Shown piece by piece: positions 1 through 9,633 of a stretch of DNA of 64,000 nucleotides (position 1 is its first letter; each line of letters opens with the position of its first letter). The stretch comes from Polyangium sp. 15x6 (lineage in GTDB: Bacteria; Myxococcota_A; Polyangia; Polyangiales; Polyangiaceae). The position numbers and the translations under genes were made by a program. The notes under the pieces were generated by a model that saw only the letters and a list, made by a program, of their open reading frames with translations, searched no databases and was not told where the DNA came from. Location: the NCBI RefSeq assembly GCF_029960785.1, contig NZ_JASBQE010000066.1:1-64000 (forward strand). The letters are read 5' to 3'.

Positions 1-2
1 GA

Positions 3-707
3 CCAGAAGACGATCCAAACCATTATCAGCCGTCAGGCGACCTGTCCGATATGCACCCTGGCGGCCATGGGAACACGAGCGGCCACGACCTCTTCGACGG
101 GCTCGCGATCGACACCAGCCACCTAGGCGCGCCCTGCCGGCCTGCCGTGGGCGAATGCGACATGGCCGAGACGTGTAATGGAATCTCGACGAGCTGCCCT
201 GCGGATGGGAGCGCGCCCGATGGCACGACGTGCGCCTCCGGGACGTGTATGGGAGGCACCTGCATGAACGCCGCCACGAGTAGCTCGAGTTCGACGAGCA
301 GCAGCACGGGCACGGGTGGCTCCGGCGGGTCGGGCTCCACGAGCAGCAGCACGGGTACGGGCGGCTCCGGCGGGTCGGGCTCCACGAGCAGCAGCACGGG
401 TACGGGCGGCTCCGGCGGGTCGGGCTCCACGAGCAGCAGCACGGGTACGGGCGGCTCCGGCGGGTCGGGCTCCACGGGTAGCTCGGGTGGGGGTGGCGCA
501 AGCTCCGCCGACAGCAGCTCGGGGGCTGGCGGCGAGGACAGCGGCGGCACTGGCGGGCAACAACCGCCCGAGGGAAGCTGCGCCTGCCGCACCGCCGGGG
601 GTGCCTCCAGCCGCTCGAGCAACAGCGCAGGCATCCTCGGCGGAATCGCCCTGGGCCTCCTGGCCTTACGGCGCCGTCACGGCCGCCGGGGTCGGGGCCC
701 GGTCTGA
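3..707 (+). CDS. Secreted Cys-rich surface protein, C-terminal part (5' truncated by window edge)
   Basis: The reading frame is open to the left edge of the window, so the true start lies outside; the ATG at 51 is probably internal. The visible part begins with a disintegrin-like Cys-rich segment (GECDMAETCNG, then SCPADG and PDGTTC) of the type that follows metalloprotease domains in reprolysin-like proteins. A roughly 70-residue Ser/Thr/Gly linker built from four 15-residue repeats follows. The C-terminus has the MYXO-CTERM pattern: a CACR motif, a hydrophobic stretch (ILGGIALGLLAL) and a basic tail RRRHGRRGR, which is the proposed myxobacterial surface-sorting signal. A protease identity for the missing N-terminal part is inference only. 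The gene converges on the next gene with 7 bp between them. Confidence 0.8.
   Translation, partial: PEDDPNHYQPSGDLSDMHPGGHGNTSGHDLFDGLAIDTSHLGAPCRPAVGECDMAETCNGISTSCPADGSAPDGTTCASGTCMGGTCMNAATSSSSSTSSSTGTGGSGGSGSTSSSTGTGGSGGSGSTSSSTGTGGSGGSGSTSSSTGTGGSGGSGSTGSSGGGGASSADSSSGAGGEDSGGTGGQQPPEGSCACRTAGGASSRSSNSAGILGGIALGLLALRRRHGRRGRGPV
294..473 (+). repeat. Four tandem 45-bp repeats coding a Ser/Gly linker
   Basis: Four head-to-tail 45-bp units begin at 294, 339, 384 and 429. Each codes TSSSTGTGGSGGSGS. Units 2-4 are almost identical and unit 1 differs at about two positions, which suggests recent slippage or unequal exchange inside the linker of the surface protein. Confidence 0.9.
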
Positions 708-714
708 ACCCCGC

Positions 715-1740
715 TCACCGCCCGCAGGTCAGCGCCGGGAGGATCTCGTCCTCGATCAGGTGCGTCGTCTGCTGGTGCATACCACGCATGTTGTAGTTCG
801 TGCGGGTCACGACCACCGCCGCGTCGAGCGCCGGGAACATCACCACCGCGTTGCCGCCGTTGCCGCCCATGAACCAGCCCGTCTGCGTGCCGCACGGCGT
901 CTGGTACACCCGCGTCCAGAACAGGTAGCCGTAGTGCTGCTCGGGCATCGCCTCGCGGTGCACCTTCAATGCCGCGTCGACGAAGGCCGCAGGCACGACC
1001 TGCGCTCCGCCCGCCCGGCCGTGCGCGAGCACGAGCCGCGCGAGCGCCGCGAGGTCGCGCGTGCGCAGGCGCAGCCCCCCGCCCGTCATGATCTCGCCGG
1101 TCGGCGATTTCGAGAACTCCCAGCGCGTGATTCCGAGCGGCGCGAACAGGTGCTCCGCCATGAAGCGGTCGATTGGCTGGTGCGCTGCGCGCTGGACGAT
1201 CTGGCCGAGCAGGAACACCCCTGCGGTGCAGTAGTGCCACGGCCCGCGCCGGCTTGCGTCGCGCTGATAGTCCGCGCGCACCGGCAGGTCGACCGCCCAG
1301 CGCGCCCATACCTGCTTCGGGTACATGTTCTCCTCGTTGCCGGGCGATGCATCGTCGTCGTCATTGCAGTCGAGCGCCGACGACATCGTCAACAGGTCCT
1401 CGATCGTAATCGCCGCCTTGCCCGGCTCGTCGTGCGCGAACGGCGCGAGGTCCGACAGGTACGCGAACGCCGGCGCGTCGAGCCCCGACAGCGCGTGGCG
1501 CTCGATCGCGATCCCGACCGCGAGCGCGGTCAACGATTTCGTCGCCGAGCGCGTGTCGTGCAGCGTCTCCGGCGTCGCGTCGGCGAAGTATCGCTCGTAC
1601 TCGACCTGACCGCCGCGCGTGACGAGCACGCTCGTCGTCTTCGGCGCGTCGCCGCGCGTGAGCGCCCCGGCGATGCCGTCGTAGCGCGCCGGGCTGGCGC
1701 CACACCCCCACAGAAACAAGGCGATGAGCAAGATCCACAT
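715..1740 (-). CDS. Serine hydrolase, beta-lactamase class C-like lipoprotein
   Basis: 341 residues. The N-terminus (MWILLIALFLWGC) is a short lipoprotein signal with Cys at residue 13. The SxxK catalytic tetrad is present in TRSATKSLTAL, followed by a YCT motif in the usual YxN position and a glycine-rich MGGNGG segment where HxG/KTG is expected. The family includes esterases, D-aminopeptidases and penicillin-binding proteins, so the substrate cannot be named. The start codon overlaps the lipoprotein signal well and no later start would keep it. The AraC-type regulator gene lies 86 bp upstream on the same strand, so the two may be co-transcribed or functionally linked. Confidence 0.9.
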   Translation of the reverse strand: MWILLIALFLWGCGASPARYDGIAGALTRGDAPKTTSVLVTRGGQVEYERYFADATPETLHDTRSATKSLTALAVGIAIERHALSGLDAPAFAYLSDLAPFAHDEPGKAAITIEDLLTMSSALDCNDDDDASPGNEENMYPKQVWARWAVDLPVRADYQRDASRRGPWHYCTAGVFLLGQIVQRAAHQPIDRFMAEHLFAPLGITRWEFSKSPTGEIMTGGGLRLRTRDLAALARLVLAHGRAGGAQVVPAAFVDAALKVHREAMPEQHYGYLFWTRVYQTPCGTQTGWFMGGNGGNAVVMFPALDAAVVVTRTNYNMRGMHQQTTHLIEDEILPALTCGR

Positions 1741-1826
1741 GCCATCGCCGTGTCATGTCGCGCCCTCCGCGTCTTGTACGCGCGCAACCTCGTGCTCCGC
1801 CTGCGATCCGCGCATGCGGGTCGCAG

Positions 1827-2654
1827 CTAGCCACGGTACTGCCGACGGTACGCCCCCGGGCTCGTCGCGAAACTCCGCGTGAACGTGCGCGTCATGTGGC
1901 TCTGGTCGACGAAGCCGCACGCCGTCGCGATCTCCGCGAGCGGCCGCCCGGTCGTGCGCACCAGCAGCGCCGCGCGCTCGATCCGGCAGCGCCGCACGTA
2001 CTCGCCCGGCGTGCAGCCAAAGAACCGCCGGAACATGCGCGCGAGGTAGACCGGGTGCACCCCCGCCGCCGCCGCGACCTCCGCCATCGTCAGCTCTTCG
2101 CGCGACCGATCGTGCAACACCTCACGCGCCCGCGCGAGCCAGCGCGGCGGTCGCCGCTCCACCGCGTGCGCGCGGCTGAACGCGCCGACCAGCTCCAGGC
2201 ACAGCGCCTCGAGCGCCAGCGCGTCGCCCCCTTGCGCTGCGAACGCCGCGATCCGGTGCGCGATCGCCAGGGCCTGCGGCTCCCACATGCGGATCGCCGC
2301 CTCGCTCGGCGCCGCCACCTCCGCCGCCTCTGCGAAGCGCGCCGCCGATACCGACACGCCCGCAAACCGGCCGCAGTGCTCCGGGAACGTGTCCTCGTGC
2401 GTCGTCCCCGGCGGGTTGTAGATCAGCGCGGGCTCCGCGTGCAGGTGCCCCGCACCACGCGCCGACGACAGATAATGGCCGTCGAGCAGCAAGATGAAGT
2501 GCGCGTCCTCGTGCGTGTGGCGCGCGACCGGCCGCGCCGGATCCGCCGCCGCAATCGAGAGCGAGAAGCCCGCGACGTCGCGACGCACCTCGCGCGTGCC
2601 GAAGAACTCTCCGTGCTGCAGTGTCGACGGAGCTACGGATCCAGTATGCAGCAC
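1827..2654 (-). CDS. AraC-family transcriptional regulator with cupin sensor domain
   Basis: 275 residues with a GTG start. Residues about 30-120 form an AraC-type cupin (HTHEDAHFILLLDG, then NPPGTTHEDTFP). The C-terminal 100 residues carry the two helix-turn-helix motifs of the family (MAEVAAAAGVHPVYLARMF and LAEIATACGFVDQSHMTR). The domain order is that of small-molecule-responsive activators. The likely target is the serine hydrolase gene directly downstream, but the ligand is unknown. The start is uncertain because no strong ribosome-binding site precedes the GTG. Confidence 0.93.
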   Translation of the reverse strand: MLHTGSVAPSTLQHGEFFGTREVRRDVAGFSLSIAAADPARPVARHTHEDAHFILLLDGHYLSSARGAGHLHAEPALIYNPPGTTHEDTFPEHCGRFAGVSVSAARFAEAAEVAAPSEAAIRMWEPQALAIAHRIAAFAAQGGDALALEALCLELVGAFSRAHAVERRPPRWLARAREVLHDRSREELTMAEVAAAAGVHPVYLARMFRRFFGCTPGEYVRRCRIERAALLVRTTGRPLAEIATACGFVDQSHMTRTFTRSFATSPGAYRRQYRG

Positions 2655-3184
2655 CGGGCGTGTAGTGAATCCAAACGGATCGGAAAGTCAAGCACAATTG
2701 CCCCGCGCAGCCCCCGGCTTGCCCTTCGCCTTGTGCCCCATGACCTTCGATTGACCACAGGGTCCGAATGGTGACTCCACCTCGTGACGACCGAGACCTC
2801 GGCCGAACGGGTTCCATGGCCCGGCCACGATCGGGATCCGCGTTGGACAGGCTTGCCAAATGCCGGAGTTCGTGAAAGCGTCGATTAGGCGGTAGGGCGC
2901 TCGACGGAGCCGCACGAGGAGTCATAGGCTGGTCTGGGTCTCGCTTGCCTCGCTGCCTGAGCGCAAGCTCTGCTGGCACACAAGGCATCGAGGCCCCGTT
3001 TACGTGACAAGGGATTGACGCTACATATCTACGCGGCGGGGTCGGCTTACCCCGTTTGTCAGGCATGGCGTGCAGGGTCATCGGTGGGGGATGGTCGGGG
3101 TTTGGACCAGGAGCTCTTACCGGTGGCGCTTCTCGCGCGGGGGGAAGGAGAGGTGGTGCGCCTTCCGGAAGCCAAGGGCGTGGC
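2655..3184. other. Intergenic region between divergent AraC and kinase genes
   Basis: About 530 bp between divergently transcribed genes. It presumably holds both promoters. A 75-codon frame on the minus strand (2688-2915) has no recognisable features. No hairpin or RNA gene was recognised. Confidence 0.5.
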
Positions 3185-6100
3185 ATGTACACTCTGACAG
3201 AGCTGCTTTTCGAGAATAACGGAGTCGCCATTCATCGCGGCCTCAGGAATAGCGATCACCGTCCGGTGGTGGTCAAGACGCTCGATCCGAGGCGGTGCCG
3301 GCCGAGGGATCTCGAGCGCCTGAAGAACGAGTACGAGATTGGCCGGAAGCTCGACATCCCCGCGGTCGCGAAGCCGCTCGCGCTCGAGACGCTCGAGGGC
3401 ATGCCCGCCCTGATCACGGAGGATTCCGGCTGCGAGTCGCTCTGCCGCCTCCTCAGAGCGCCCATGGGCGTGGAGCAGTTTCTCCCCCTCGCGGTTGCCA
3501 TCGCCCAGGCCGTCGCGGAAGTCCACGGCCAGAACCTCGTCCACAAGGATCTCAAGCCTGCAAACATCCTCGTCAATGTAAAGGCCGGCGAGGTGAAAAT
3601 CGCCGATTTTGGGATCGCCTCCCGGCTTCCCCGCGAACCGCAGGCCGCGCAGCCGCTCCGCCTCATCGAGGGCTCCTTGCCCTACATATCGCCAGAGCAG
3701 ACGGGGCGGATGAACCGGGGGATCGACAACCGCTCCGACCTCTATTCCCTCGGCGTGACGTTTTACGAGATGCTGACGGGCAGGCTGCCCTTTCAGGCGA
3801 CGGATCCCCTGGAGTGGGTGCATTGCCATATCGCGCGTTCGCCCTCGCCTCCTCGGGAGGTCGTTCCGTCGGTGCCGGAGGCGCTCTCGGCCATTGTCAT
3901 GAGGCTGCTCTCCAAGGTGGCGGAGGAGCGCTACCAGAGCGCCGCCGGTCTCCGGCACGATCTCGCGCGATGCCTCGCGGCCTGGCAATCGACGAGCCGG
4001 ATCGAGCCCTTTCCCCTGGGGGAGCGAGATGTGGCGGAGCGCTTTCAGACGCCCCAGAAGCTCTATGGTCGCGCGAACGAGCTCTCCGCGCTCCTCGGGG
4101 CCTTCGAGCGGGTGGTCGCCACCGGAAACCCCGAATTCGTGCTGATCTCCGGCTACTCGGGCGTCGGGAAATCGGCCCTGGTGCACGAGCTGTACAAGCC
4201 GATCTTCCGGCAGCAGGGCGTCTTGGTCTCGGGGAAGTTCGAGCAGTACAAGCGCGACATCCCCTATGCCACGATCGTCCAGGCGCTACGGGAGCTCGTG
4301 CTCGAGATCCTCGCCCAGAGCGAGGACCGGATCGATTCCTTTCGGCAGCGGCTGCGGGCCGCGCTCGGGGTGAACGGCCAGCTCATCGTCGACATGATCC
4401 CCCAGGTCGAGCTCATCATCGGCCGGCAGCCGCCGGTTCCGGAGCTGCCCCTCGCCGAGGCGCAGAACCGATTCCACATGGTGTTCCGGCATTTCATCGG
4501 GGTGTTTGCCCGAAAGGAGCAGCCCCTCGCGGTCTTCTTCGACGATTTGCAGTGGGCCGATTCGGCGCGCCTCGGACTCCTCGAGGATCTGATGACCCAC
4601 CCCGAGGCGCGCCACCTCCTCGTCATCGGCGCGTATCGCGATAACGAGGTGACCACCTCGCACCCTCTCGTGTCGTCCCTCGACAAGGTGCGGCAGGCGG
4701 GCGCGCGCGTCTCGAACATCGTGCTCCGCCCGCTCTCCCGAGAGCACCTCGCGGCGCTCGTCAGTGATACGCTCCACTGCCCCCGCGAAGACGCCGCGCC
4801 GCTTGCGAGCCTCGTCCACGAGAAGACGGCCGGTAACCCCTTCTTCGCGATCCAGTTCCTCACCGCGCTTCACGAAGAGCGCCTGATCGAATTCGACACG
4901 CGCGCCGGGGCCTTTCGGTGGGACTCTGCGAAGATCCGCGAAAAAGGTTTCACCGACAACGTGGTCGCCCTGATGGTCGGGAAGCTCGTGCGGCTTCCCA
5001 GGAGCGCCCAGGAAGCGCTGAAGCTGCTCGCCTGTCTGGGAAACACCGCGGAGGTCGCCATCCTCGCAATGGTCCGCGGCCGCTCGGCGGAGGCGTCGCA
5101 TGCGGACCTGTGGGAGGCCGTCCGCGCGGGGCTCATCCTACGCATGGATGGCACGTACAAGTTTCTCCACGACCGTGTCCAGGAGGCGGCCTATTCGCTC
5201 ATCCCCACAGGCGAGCGGGCGGCGGTGCACCTGGAGATAGGCCGGCTGCTCTCGGCGCGCACGGCGCCCGACGAGCTCGAGGAGAGGCTCTTCGAAATCG
5301 TGAACCAGCTCGACCTCGGCGCCGCGCTGATCACGTCGCGGGAGGAGAACGAGCGCGTCGCCGAGCTCAACCTCGTCGCGGGCAAGCGCGCCAAGGCGAA
5401 CGCGGCTTACGCCTCGGCATTGAAATACCTCGCCGCCGGCTCGGCGCTCCTCGCGGAGGAGAGCTGGGTTCGGCGGTACGAGCTCGTCTTCGCGCTCGAG
5501 CTCCACCGGGCCGAGTGTGAGTATTTGACGGGAGAGCTAGCGGCCGCGGAAGAGCGGCTCTCGACGCTCTGGCGCCGCGCTGCGAACCTCGTCGACCTCG
5601 CGGCCGTCACGTGCGCGCGCCTCAACCTTTATACCACCCAGGATCGGACCGACCGCGCCGTCGACGCTGGCCTCCAGTTCCTCCGGCTCATCGACATCGA
5701 GTGGTCGCCGCACCCGACGGCGGAGGAGGTCCAGCGCGAATACGAGCGGATGTGGCAAAAGCTCGGGGGACGGCCGATCGAGGGGCTCATCGACCTGCCG
5801 TCGCTCTCGGATCCGCGCTTTCGGGCGGCGATGGATGTCCTCACGATGCTCGCGCCCCCGGCCACGTTCATCGACAAGAACCTGAGCTGCATCGTCATTG
5901 CTCGTATGACGATCATCAGCCTCGAGCACGGCAACAGCGACGCCTCGTGCTTCGCCTACAGCTGGCTCGGCACGGTCCTCGGACCGCTCTTCGGCGACTA
6001 TGCGACGGGCTTCCGCTTCGGCAAGCTCGGCCTCGATCTGCTGGAGAACCGCGGGTTGCTCCGATTCAAGGCCCGCGTCTACCTGCTCTTCGGCAAGAGC

Positions 6101-8845
6101 ATCAATCCATGGACGAGGCACCTCCGCACCGGCCTGGCGTGCCTGCGGCGCGCCTTCGCCGCGGCGCAGGAGACCGGCGACCTCACGTATGCGTCCTATG
6201 CCAGAAACCAATCCTTGACGCTGCTGCTCGCTGCGGGAGATCCGCTCGGCGAGGTGCAGCGAGAGGCCGAGGACGCACTCGAGTTCGTGCGGAAGGCGAA
6301 GTTCGGCCACGTCGTCGACTCCATCACCGGACAGCTCATGCTCATCCGGGTTCTTCGGGGCAAAACGCTGGATTTCGCCTCCTTCGACGACGCCGACTTC
6401 GACGAGGGTCGGTTCGAGCGGCACCTCGAGAGCGATCCGCGCCTCTCGATTGCCACCTGCTGGTACTGGATCCGCAAGCTGGAGGCGCGCTTCTTCGCGG
6501 GCGATCACGCCTCCGCGGTCGAGGCCGCGTCGAAGGCGGAGCGGCTCCTCTCGACGTTGCCATCATGCTTCGAGCAGGCCGAATACCATTTCCATGGCGC
6601 GCTCGCGCGGGCTGCGCACCTCGACACGGCGCCTGCCTGCGAGCGGCCCCGGCGCCTCACGGAGATCGTCGCCCACCACGAGACGCTCGAGGTGTGGGCC
6701 GACAACTGCCCCGAGAACTTCCGGAACCGCGCCGCGCTGGTCGGCGCAGAGATCGCGCGCATCGAAGGGCGGCACCTCGAAGCCGAGCAGCTCTATGAGG
6801 AGGCCATCCGCTCCGCGCGCGACAATGGGTTCGTCCACAACGAGGCCGTCGCCTACGAGACGGCCGCGCGGTTCTACCGTGCGCGCGGCTTCGAGCTCTT
6901 CGCCGACACCTATCTGCGCGAGGCCCGCGCCCGTTATCTTCGCTGGGGCGCCGACGGCAAGGTGCTGGAGCTCGATCAGCGCTACCCCCGATTGCTGGAG
7001 ACGAAGCCGATCGCGCCTACCACCACCTTCGCGGTCCGACCCGAGCAGCTCGACCTGCTCTCGGTGACCAAGGCCTCGCAGACCATCTCGAACGAGATCG
7101 TCCTCGACAAACTGATACGCACGCTGCTCACGGTCGTCCTCGAGCAGGGCGGCGCGCAGAGGGCTTGCCTCATCCTGTGTCAGGGCAAAAGCCTATCCAT
7201 CGAAGCGGAGGCCGCACTCGAAGAGAGAGGGGCGATGACGAGCTTCCCCGTGACTTCGCCGGAGGATGTCTCGCAGCGCGTCCCCGTGTCGCTCGTCCAT
7301 TACGTGCATCGGACGAAGGAGCGCGTCATCCTCGGCGATGCCGCCGCCGATGCAGGAAAGTTCTCGGGCGACGATTACCTTGCGCGGCACAAGCCCAAAT
7401 CCGTCCTCTGCATGCCCATCCTGAGGCCGACCGAGGTGGTCCATTTCCTCTATCTCGAAAATAACCTCCTCGCCGGCGCCTTCACGCCCGACCGGCTCGT
7501 CGCCCTCGAGCTCCTCGCGACGCAGGCGGCGATTTCCCTGGACAAGGCGCTCCTCCACGGCAAGGAGCAGGCGGCGCGGGCAGCGGCCGAGGAGGCGGAG
7601 CGCCGCGCGGCTTTCCTGGCCGAGGCGGGAGCCATCCTGTCCGAGTCCCTCGATTGCGAAGAGACGTTTGCCCGACTGGGGCGGCTCTGCGTGCGCTCGC
7701 TCTGCGATTGGTGCGTGATCGATATCCTGGAGGGTGACGAGATCCAGCGTATCTCCGGGGCCCACGAGGACGCCGCGAAGGAGCCGCTGCTCGAGGAGCT
7801 GAAGCAGCGCTACCCTCCTCGGATGGATTCCCCTCACCCGGCTGCCACGGTCCTGCGGACCGGGAAGGCGCTCCTGCTCCCCGAGCTCTCCATTGAAGAC
7901 ATCCGGGCTACCTGTGAGGATGACGCGCACACGGAGCTCATCCGCGCGCTGGGGACCCGGACGGGATTGGTGGTGCCGCTCGTGGCGCGCGGGCAAACGC
8001 TCGGGGTGCTGAGCATCGCCTCGTCCGCGCCGGGGCGCCGCTATGGGGACGCCGACCTCGCGCTGGCCCAGGAAGTGGCGCGAAGGGCCGCGATCGCGAT
8101 CGACAACGCGCGCCTCTACCGCAAGACTCAGGAGGCCATCCGCGTGCGGGACGAGTTCCTCTCGGTGGCATCACACGAGCTCAACACGCCGATCGCGTCT
8201 CTCACGCTCGCGTTGCAGTCGATGAGCAGGTCCATCCAATCGGGTCGACTCTCCGACGGACAAGCCGTGGGCAAGCTGGTCGAGCGCGCCTTGCGGCAAG
8301 GGGCGCGCCTGGCTCGGCTGAACGATGATCTCCTGGACGTCTCGCGAATCCACGCGGAGCGGCTCACCCTCGAGCCGGAGGACGTCGAACTCGGGATCCT
8401 CACCCATGACGTGGTCGAGCAACTCACCCTGGATCTGGCGCGGGCCAGGTGCGCGGTCTCGGTACGGGACAGCGCGCCGATCGTGGGACATTGGGATCGC
8501 AGCCGCGTCGAGCAGATCGTCATCAACCTCCTCTCCAATGCGATCAAATTCGGGGCCGGCAAGCCCATCGAGATCTCCCTCTGCGAGGAGGCCGGGATGG
8601 CGCGGCTCGCGGTGACGGATCATGGAATCGGGATCGACCCGGCGAGGCAGGGCCGGATCTTCGAGCGCTTCGAACGCGCCGTATCCAAGAACTACGGCGG
8701 CCTTGGGCTCGGCCTGTACATCAGCCGGACGATCGCGGAGGCGCACGGAGGCACGCTCCGTGTCCAGAGTGAGCCGGACGTGGGATCCACATTCACCCTC
8801 GAGCTCCCATGCGCCGGGCCGACCTTGACCGGACGGATGTCGTAA
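3185..8845 (+). CDS. Hybrid Ser/Thr kinase - AAA ATPase - GAF - sensor histidine kinase
   Basis: 1886 residues from the ATG at 3185. A longer frame begins at 3056, but its extra 43 residues are Gly-rich filler, and MYTLTELLF is a natural kinase N-terminus. Residues 1-270 are a protein kinase with VVVK (K31), HKDLKPAN (D122; HKD replaces HRD) and DFG at 141. An AAA/STAND-type ATPase follows, with Walker A GYSGVGKS at 323-330 and Walker B AVFFDD at about 449-454. A long helical TPR-like region leads to two GAF domains (about 1290-1450 and 1480-1640). The end is a histidine kinase with phospho-acceptor His1664 in SHELNTP, an N box (NLLSNAIKF) and G boxes (DHGIGI, GLGLGLYIS). It has no transmembrane segment, so it is probably cytoplasmic. 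This trifunctional architecture is known from myxobacteria and cyanobacteria. No response regulator is adjacent. Confidence 0.95.
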   Translation: MYTLTELLFENNGVAIHRGLRNSDHRPVVVKTLDPRRCRPRDLERLKNEYEIGRKLDIPAVAKPLALETLEGMPALITEDSGCESLCRLLRAPMGVEQFLPLAVAIAQAVAEVHGQNLVHKDLKPANILVNVKAGEVKIADFGIASRLPREPQAAQPLRLIEGSLPYISPEQTGRMNRGIDNRSDLYSLGVTFYEMLTGRLPFQATDPLEWVHCHIARSPSPPREVVPSVPEALSAIVMRLLSKVAEERYQSAAGLRHDLARCLAAWQSTSRIEPFPLGERDVAERFQTPQKLYGRANELSALLGAFERVVATGNPEFVLISGYSGVGKSALVHELYKPIFRQQGVLVSGKFEQYKRDIPYATIVQALRELVLEILAQSEDRIDSFRQRLRAALGVNGQLIVDMIPQVELIIGRQPPVPELPLAEAQNRFHMVFRHFIGVFARKEQPLAVFFDDLQWADSARLGLLEDLMTHPEARHLLVIGAYRDNEVTTSHPLVSSLDKVRQAGARVSNIVLRPLSREHLAALVSDTLHCPREDAAPLASLVHEKTAGNPFFAIQFLTALHEERLIEFDTRAGAFRWDSAKIREKGFTDNVVALMVGKLVRLPRSAQEALKLLACLGNTAEVAILAMVRGRSAEASHADLWEAVRAGLILRMDGTYKFLHDRVQEAAYSLIPTGERAAVHLEIGRLLSARTAPDELEERLFEIVNQLDLGAALITSREENERVAELNLVAGKRAKANAAYASALKYLAAGSALLAEESWVRRYELVFALELHRAECEYLTGELAAAEERLSTLWRRAANLVDLAAVTCARLNLYTTQDRTDRAVDAGLQFLRLIDIEWSPHPTAEEVQREYERMWQKLGGRPIEGLIDLPSLSDPRFRAAMDVLTMLAPPATFIDKNLSCIVIARMTIISLEHGNSDASCFAYSWLGTVLGPLFGDYATGFRFGKLGLDLLENRGLLRFKARVYLLFGKSINPWTRHLRTGLACLRRAFAAAQETGDLTYASYARNQSLTLLLAAGDPLGEVQREAEDALEFVRKAKFGHVVDSITGQLMLIRVLRGKTLDFASFDDADFDEGRFERHLESDPRLSIATCWYWIRKLEARFFAGDHASAVEAASKAERLLSTLPSCFEQAEYHFHGALARAAHLDTAPACERPRRLTEIVAHHETLEVWADNCPENFRNRAALVGAEIARIEGRHLEAEQLYEEAIRSARDNGFVHNEAVAYETAARFYRARGFELFADTYLREARARYLRWGADGKVLELDQRYPRLLETKPIAPTTTFAVRPEQLDLLSVTKASQTISNEIVLDKLIRTLLTVVLEQGGAQRACLILCQGKSLSIEAEAALEERGAMTSFPVTSPEDVSQRVPVSLVHYVHRTKERVILGDAAADAGKFSGDDYLARHKPKSVLCMPILRPTEVVHFLYLENNLLAGAFTPDRLVALELLATQAAISLDKALLHGKEQAARAAAEEAERRAAFLAEAGAILSESLDCEETFARLGRLCVRSLCDWCVIDILEGDEIQRISGAHEDAAKEPLLEELKQRYPPRMDSPHPAATVLRTGKALLLPELSIEDIRATCEDDAHTELIRALGTRTGLVVPLVARGQTLGVLSIASSAPGRRYGDADLALAQEVARRAAIAIDNARLYRKTQEAIRVRDEFLSVASHELNTPIASLTLALQSMSRSIQSGRLSDGQAVGKLVERALRQGARLARLNDDLLDVSRIHAERLTLEPEDVELGILTHDVVEQLTLDLARARCAVSVRDSAPIVGHWDRSRVEQIVINLLSNAIKFGAGKPIEISLCEEAGMARLAVTDHGIGIDPARQGRIFERFERAVSKNYGGLGLGLYISRTIAEAHGGTLRVQSEPDVGSTFTLELPCAGPTLTGRMS

Positions 8846-8979
8846 ACAGAGAGCTACGGACACGGGGACATCCGAGTGAGCTATCGAGCCATGAAAAAGT
8901 AGGCCGGTCTACCCGCCGATGAACGACGCCGCGGCCTTCAGCCGTGCTCCTCGCGTGCGGCGTGCTAAAAGAGCGCGTC

Positions 8980-9537
8980 GTGACCGAGCGCACTCCGCCG
9001 CGTGAATATGGGTTCATCAGCTGGATCACGCGGTTGGTCCGCGAGCATCGTGGGGAGCTCGTCGGCATTGCGCGGAGGGAGGGGCTCACGGGCACGGATG
9101 CGCTCGACGCCGCGCAAGCTGCGTTCATCACGTTCTTGCGCGTCGCGCACGCGCGCAAGCTGAGTGAGGACTTCGAAGAGAGCCGCAGCCTCCTTGCCGT
9201 GATCGTCAGGAATGAGGCACGAAATCGCCGTCGCAAGCACCACCTGTCGCGCGTCCACCTCGGAGACGAGGAACTTGCCGGGCTCGCCGAGAGCGCGCCG
9301 ACGGTCGAGGACCTCATCCTCGAGGCCGAGGCGCACGTCGCTGCGTTCGGTTGCATCGAGAAGCTCGCGGAAGTCCAGCGGCGCGTCGTCACGCTCCGCC
9401 TCCTCGAGGGCCGCCCGGGGGAGGATGTCGCAGCGTTGCTCGGAATCACCCCCGGCCATGTTGCGGTCCTGCTGCACCGCGCAAAACTCGAGCTTCGTGC
9501 GTGCCTGAGCGAGCCCGACGGCGACGCGGAAAAATGA
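8980..9537 (+). CDS. ECF-type RNA polymerase sigma factor
   Basis: 185 residues from a GTG at 8980 preceded by AAAAGAG at a good distance; an earlier GTG at 8944 would add 12 residues. Region 2 is seen in ALDAAQAAFITFLRVAH and VIVRNEARNRRRKH. Region 4 is seen in VQRRVVTLRLLEGRPGEDVAALLGI and VAVLLHRAKLELR. No anti-sigma gene is adjacent. The next gene, 96 bp downstream on the same strand, is a DUF417 membrane protein that may be its target or its signalling partner. Confidence 0.9.
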   Translation: MTERTPPREYGFISWITRLVREHRGELVGIARREGLTGTDALDAAQAAFITFLRVAHARKLSEDFEESRSLLAVIVRNEARNRRRKHHLSRVHLGDEELAGLAESAPTVEDLILEAEAHVAAFGCIEKLAEVQRRVVTLRLLEGRPGEDVAALLGITPGHVAVLLHRAKLELRACLSEPDGDAEK

Positions 9538-9633
9538 TCCGGCGCGCGTAATCCGTCCCGCGCTCGCGACCTTTACCGGTGAAGCCCGCCTGCCGACCGC
9601 AGCGCGGAGCGGGCACGTAACCGGAGAAGGGAC

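Noticed and set aside
294-473. Regular repeats suggestive of a CRISPR array
   Set aside because: Units are contiguous, in frame and code a Ser/Gly linker; there are no spacers.
2688-2915. 75-codon minus-strand frame as a small gene
   Set aside because: No domain, no signal peptide and no ribosome-binding site; it lies in a divergent promoter region.
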